From Pterois miles (lineage: Eukaryota > Chordata > Actinopteri > Perciformes > Scorpaenidae), in NCBI GenBank assembly GCA_947000775.1, contig CAMQGK010000008.1:18117001-18181000 (forward strand): DNA of 64,000 nt, in the 5' to 3' direction. A program made the translations under genes and the position numbers. Below the pieces are notes generated by a model, which did no database searches, had not been told where the DNA came from, and saw only the letters and a program-made list of their open reading frames with translations. This document shows, piece after piece, positions 63,401 through 64,000 of the stretch. Position 1 is the first letter of the stretch, and every line of letters starts with the position of its first letter.

Positions 63401-64000
63401 TAAAATGATCCTATGATGAAGAAAAGTCATTTAGAGAAATGTTGGAAAATTTTATAAAAAAAACGTCATAGTATAGTATGTCGAAATTTTTCGATGAAAA
63501 CGTCAAATTTTTGGGATTTTGAAAAAAATCATGAAAACGGTCATTTTATAGCGTGTAAAATGATCCTATGATGAAGAAAAGTCATTTAGAGAAATTTTGG
63601 AAAATTTTATAAAAAAAACGTCATAGTATAGTATGTCGAAATTTTTCGATGAAAACGTTAAATTTTTTGGATGTTGAAAAAAATCATGAAAATGGTCGTA
63701 TTATAGCGTATAAAATAATCCTATGGTGAAAAAAAGTCATTTAGAGAAACGTTGGAAAATTTTACAAAAAAATGTCATAGTATAGTATGTCGAAATTTTT
63801 CGATGAAAACGTCAAATTTTTTGAATGTTGAAAAAAATCATGAAAACTGTTATATTATAGCATGTAAAATAATCCTATGGTGAAGAAAAGTCATTTCAGG
63901 AAATGTTGGAAAATTTTACAAAAAAAACGTCATAGTATAGTATGTCGAAATTTTTCGATGAAAACGTAAAATTTTTTGGATGTTGAAAAAAATCATGAAA
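33470..64000. repeat. 155-bp AT-rich satellite, about 195 units, open at right edge
   Basis: Head-to-tail unit of 155 bp (GTCATAG landmarks at 46521, 46676, 46831). Ordered parts of a unit: ACGTCATAGTATAGTATGTC, GAAATTTTTCGATGAAAACG, TCAAATTTTTTGGATGTTGA, AAAAAATCATGAAAACGGTC, GTATTATAGCGTGTAAAATG, ATCCTATGATGAAGAAAAGT, CATTTAGAGAAATGTTGGAA, AATTTTATAAAAAA. Units are very alike in the bulk and more varied at the left edge. Recurring variants (CCCATGGTTAAGAATATTC; TCAGGAAAT; TGGGATTTTGAAAA; GTCAAAATTTTTCGATGG) mark higher-order repeats of about 1.55 kb. Short open frames in it are artefacts. No exon or other gene was found inside. It begins in the fgb intron after exon 11. Confidence 0.97.

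Overview
The window looks like a teleost fish chromosome segment. It has split vertebrate genes with GT-AG introns, fish-type dispersed repeats (a tRNA-derived SINE, LINE 3' tails, a non-autonomous TIR element) and no bacterial gene organisation. Three genes are supported, all read exon by exon with consistent splice phases. (1) 1-4758, minus strand: the 5' part of a multi-exon toll-like receptor 2 (tlr2); the gene continues past the left edge. (2) 14953-17807, plus strand: a complete secreted protein with one thyroglobulin type-1 domain followed by one C-type lectin domain. (3) 21963-32209 and beyond, plus strand: fibrinogen beta chain (fgb), eleven coding exons from the signal peptide to the middle of the fibrinogen C-terminal domain; the last exon(s) are not in the window. 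TLR2 and FGB are neighbours on human 4q31, so this is probably an old linkage with a lectin gene between them.

The rest is dominated by tandem repeats, which make up well over half of the window. In order: an inverted pair of AGTATACTT-rich repeats (about 5.75-7.81 kb); (AT)n at 7.96-8.04 kb; a GGTCCA/(CT)n/(AT)n compound at 8.84-9.23 kb; a 25-bp minisatellite at 10.3-13.66 kb, nearly every unit of which holds a YY1-like motif; a 27-bp hairpin-forming minisatellite at 18.48-21.33 kb; a cluster of 16 perfect AP-1 motifs in fgb intron 3 (23.74-24.24 kb); a G-rich 20-21-bp minisatellite and a (TAG)n compound array, both in fgb intron 7 (25.76-29.93 kb); and, from 32.28 kb to the right edge, short CATAGTATG repeats that pass into a 29-bp array and then into more than 30 kb of an AT-rich 155-bp satellite (about 195 units).

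The most notable feature is this satellite. It starts directly after fgb exon 11 and runs off the window, so fgb either has an intron of more than 31.7 kb made almost wholly of satellite DNA, or has been separated from its last exon(s) by the expansion, or is misassembled here. The unit length is close to that of a nucleosome, each unit carries a near-palindrome and a CENP-B-box-like sequence, and a roughly 1.55-kb higher-order repeat is visible. The genes do not form an operon-like unit; tlr2 and the lectin suggest innate immunity and fgb coagulation.
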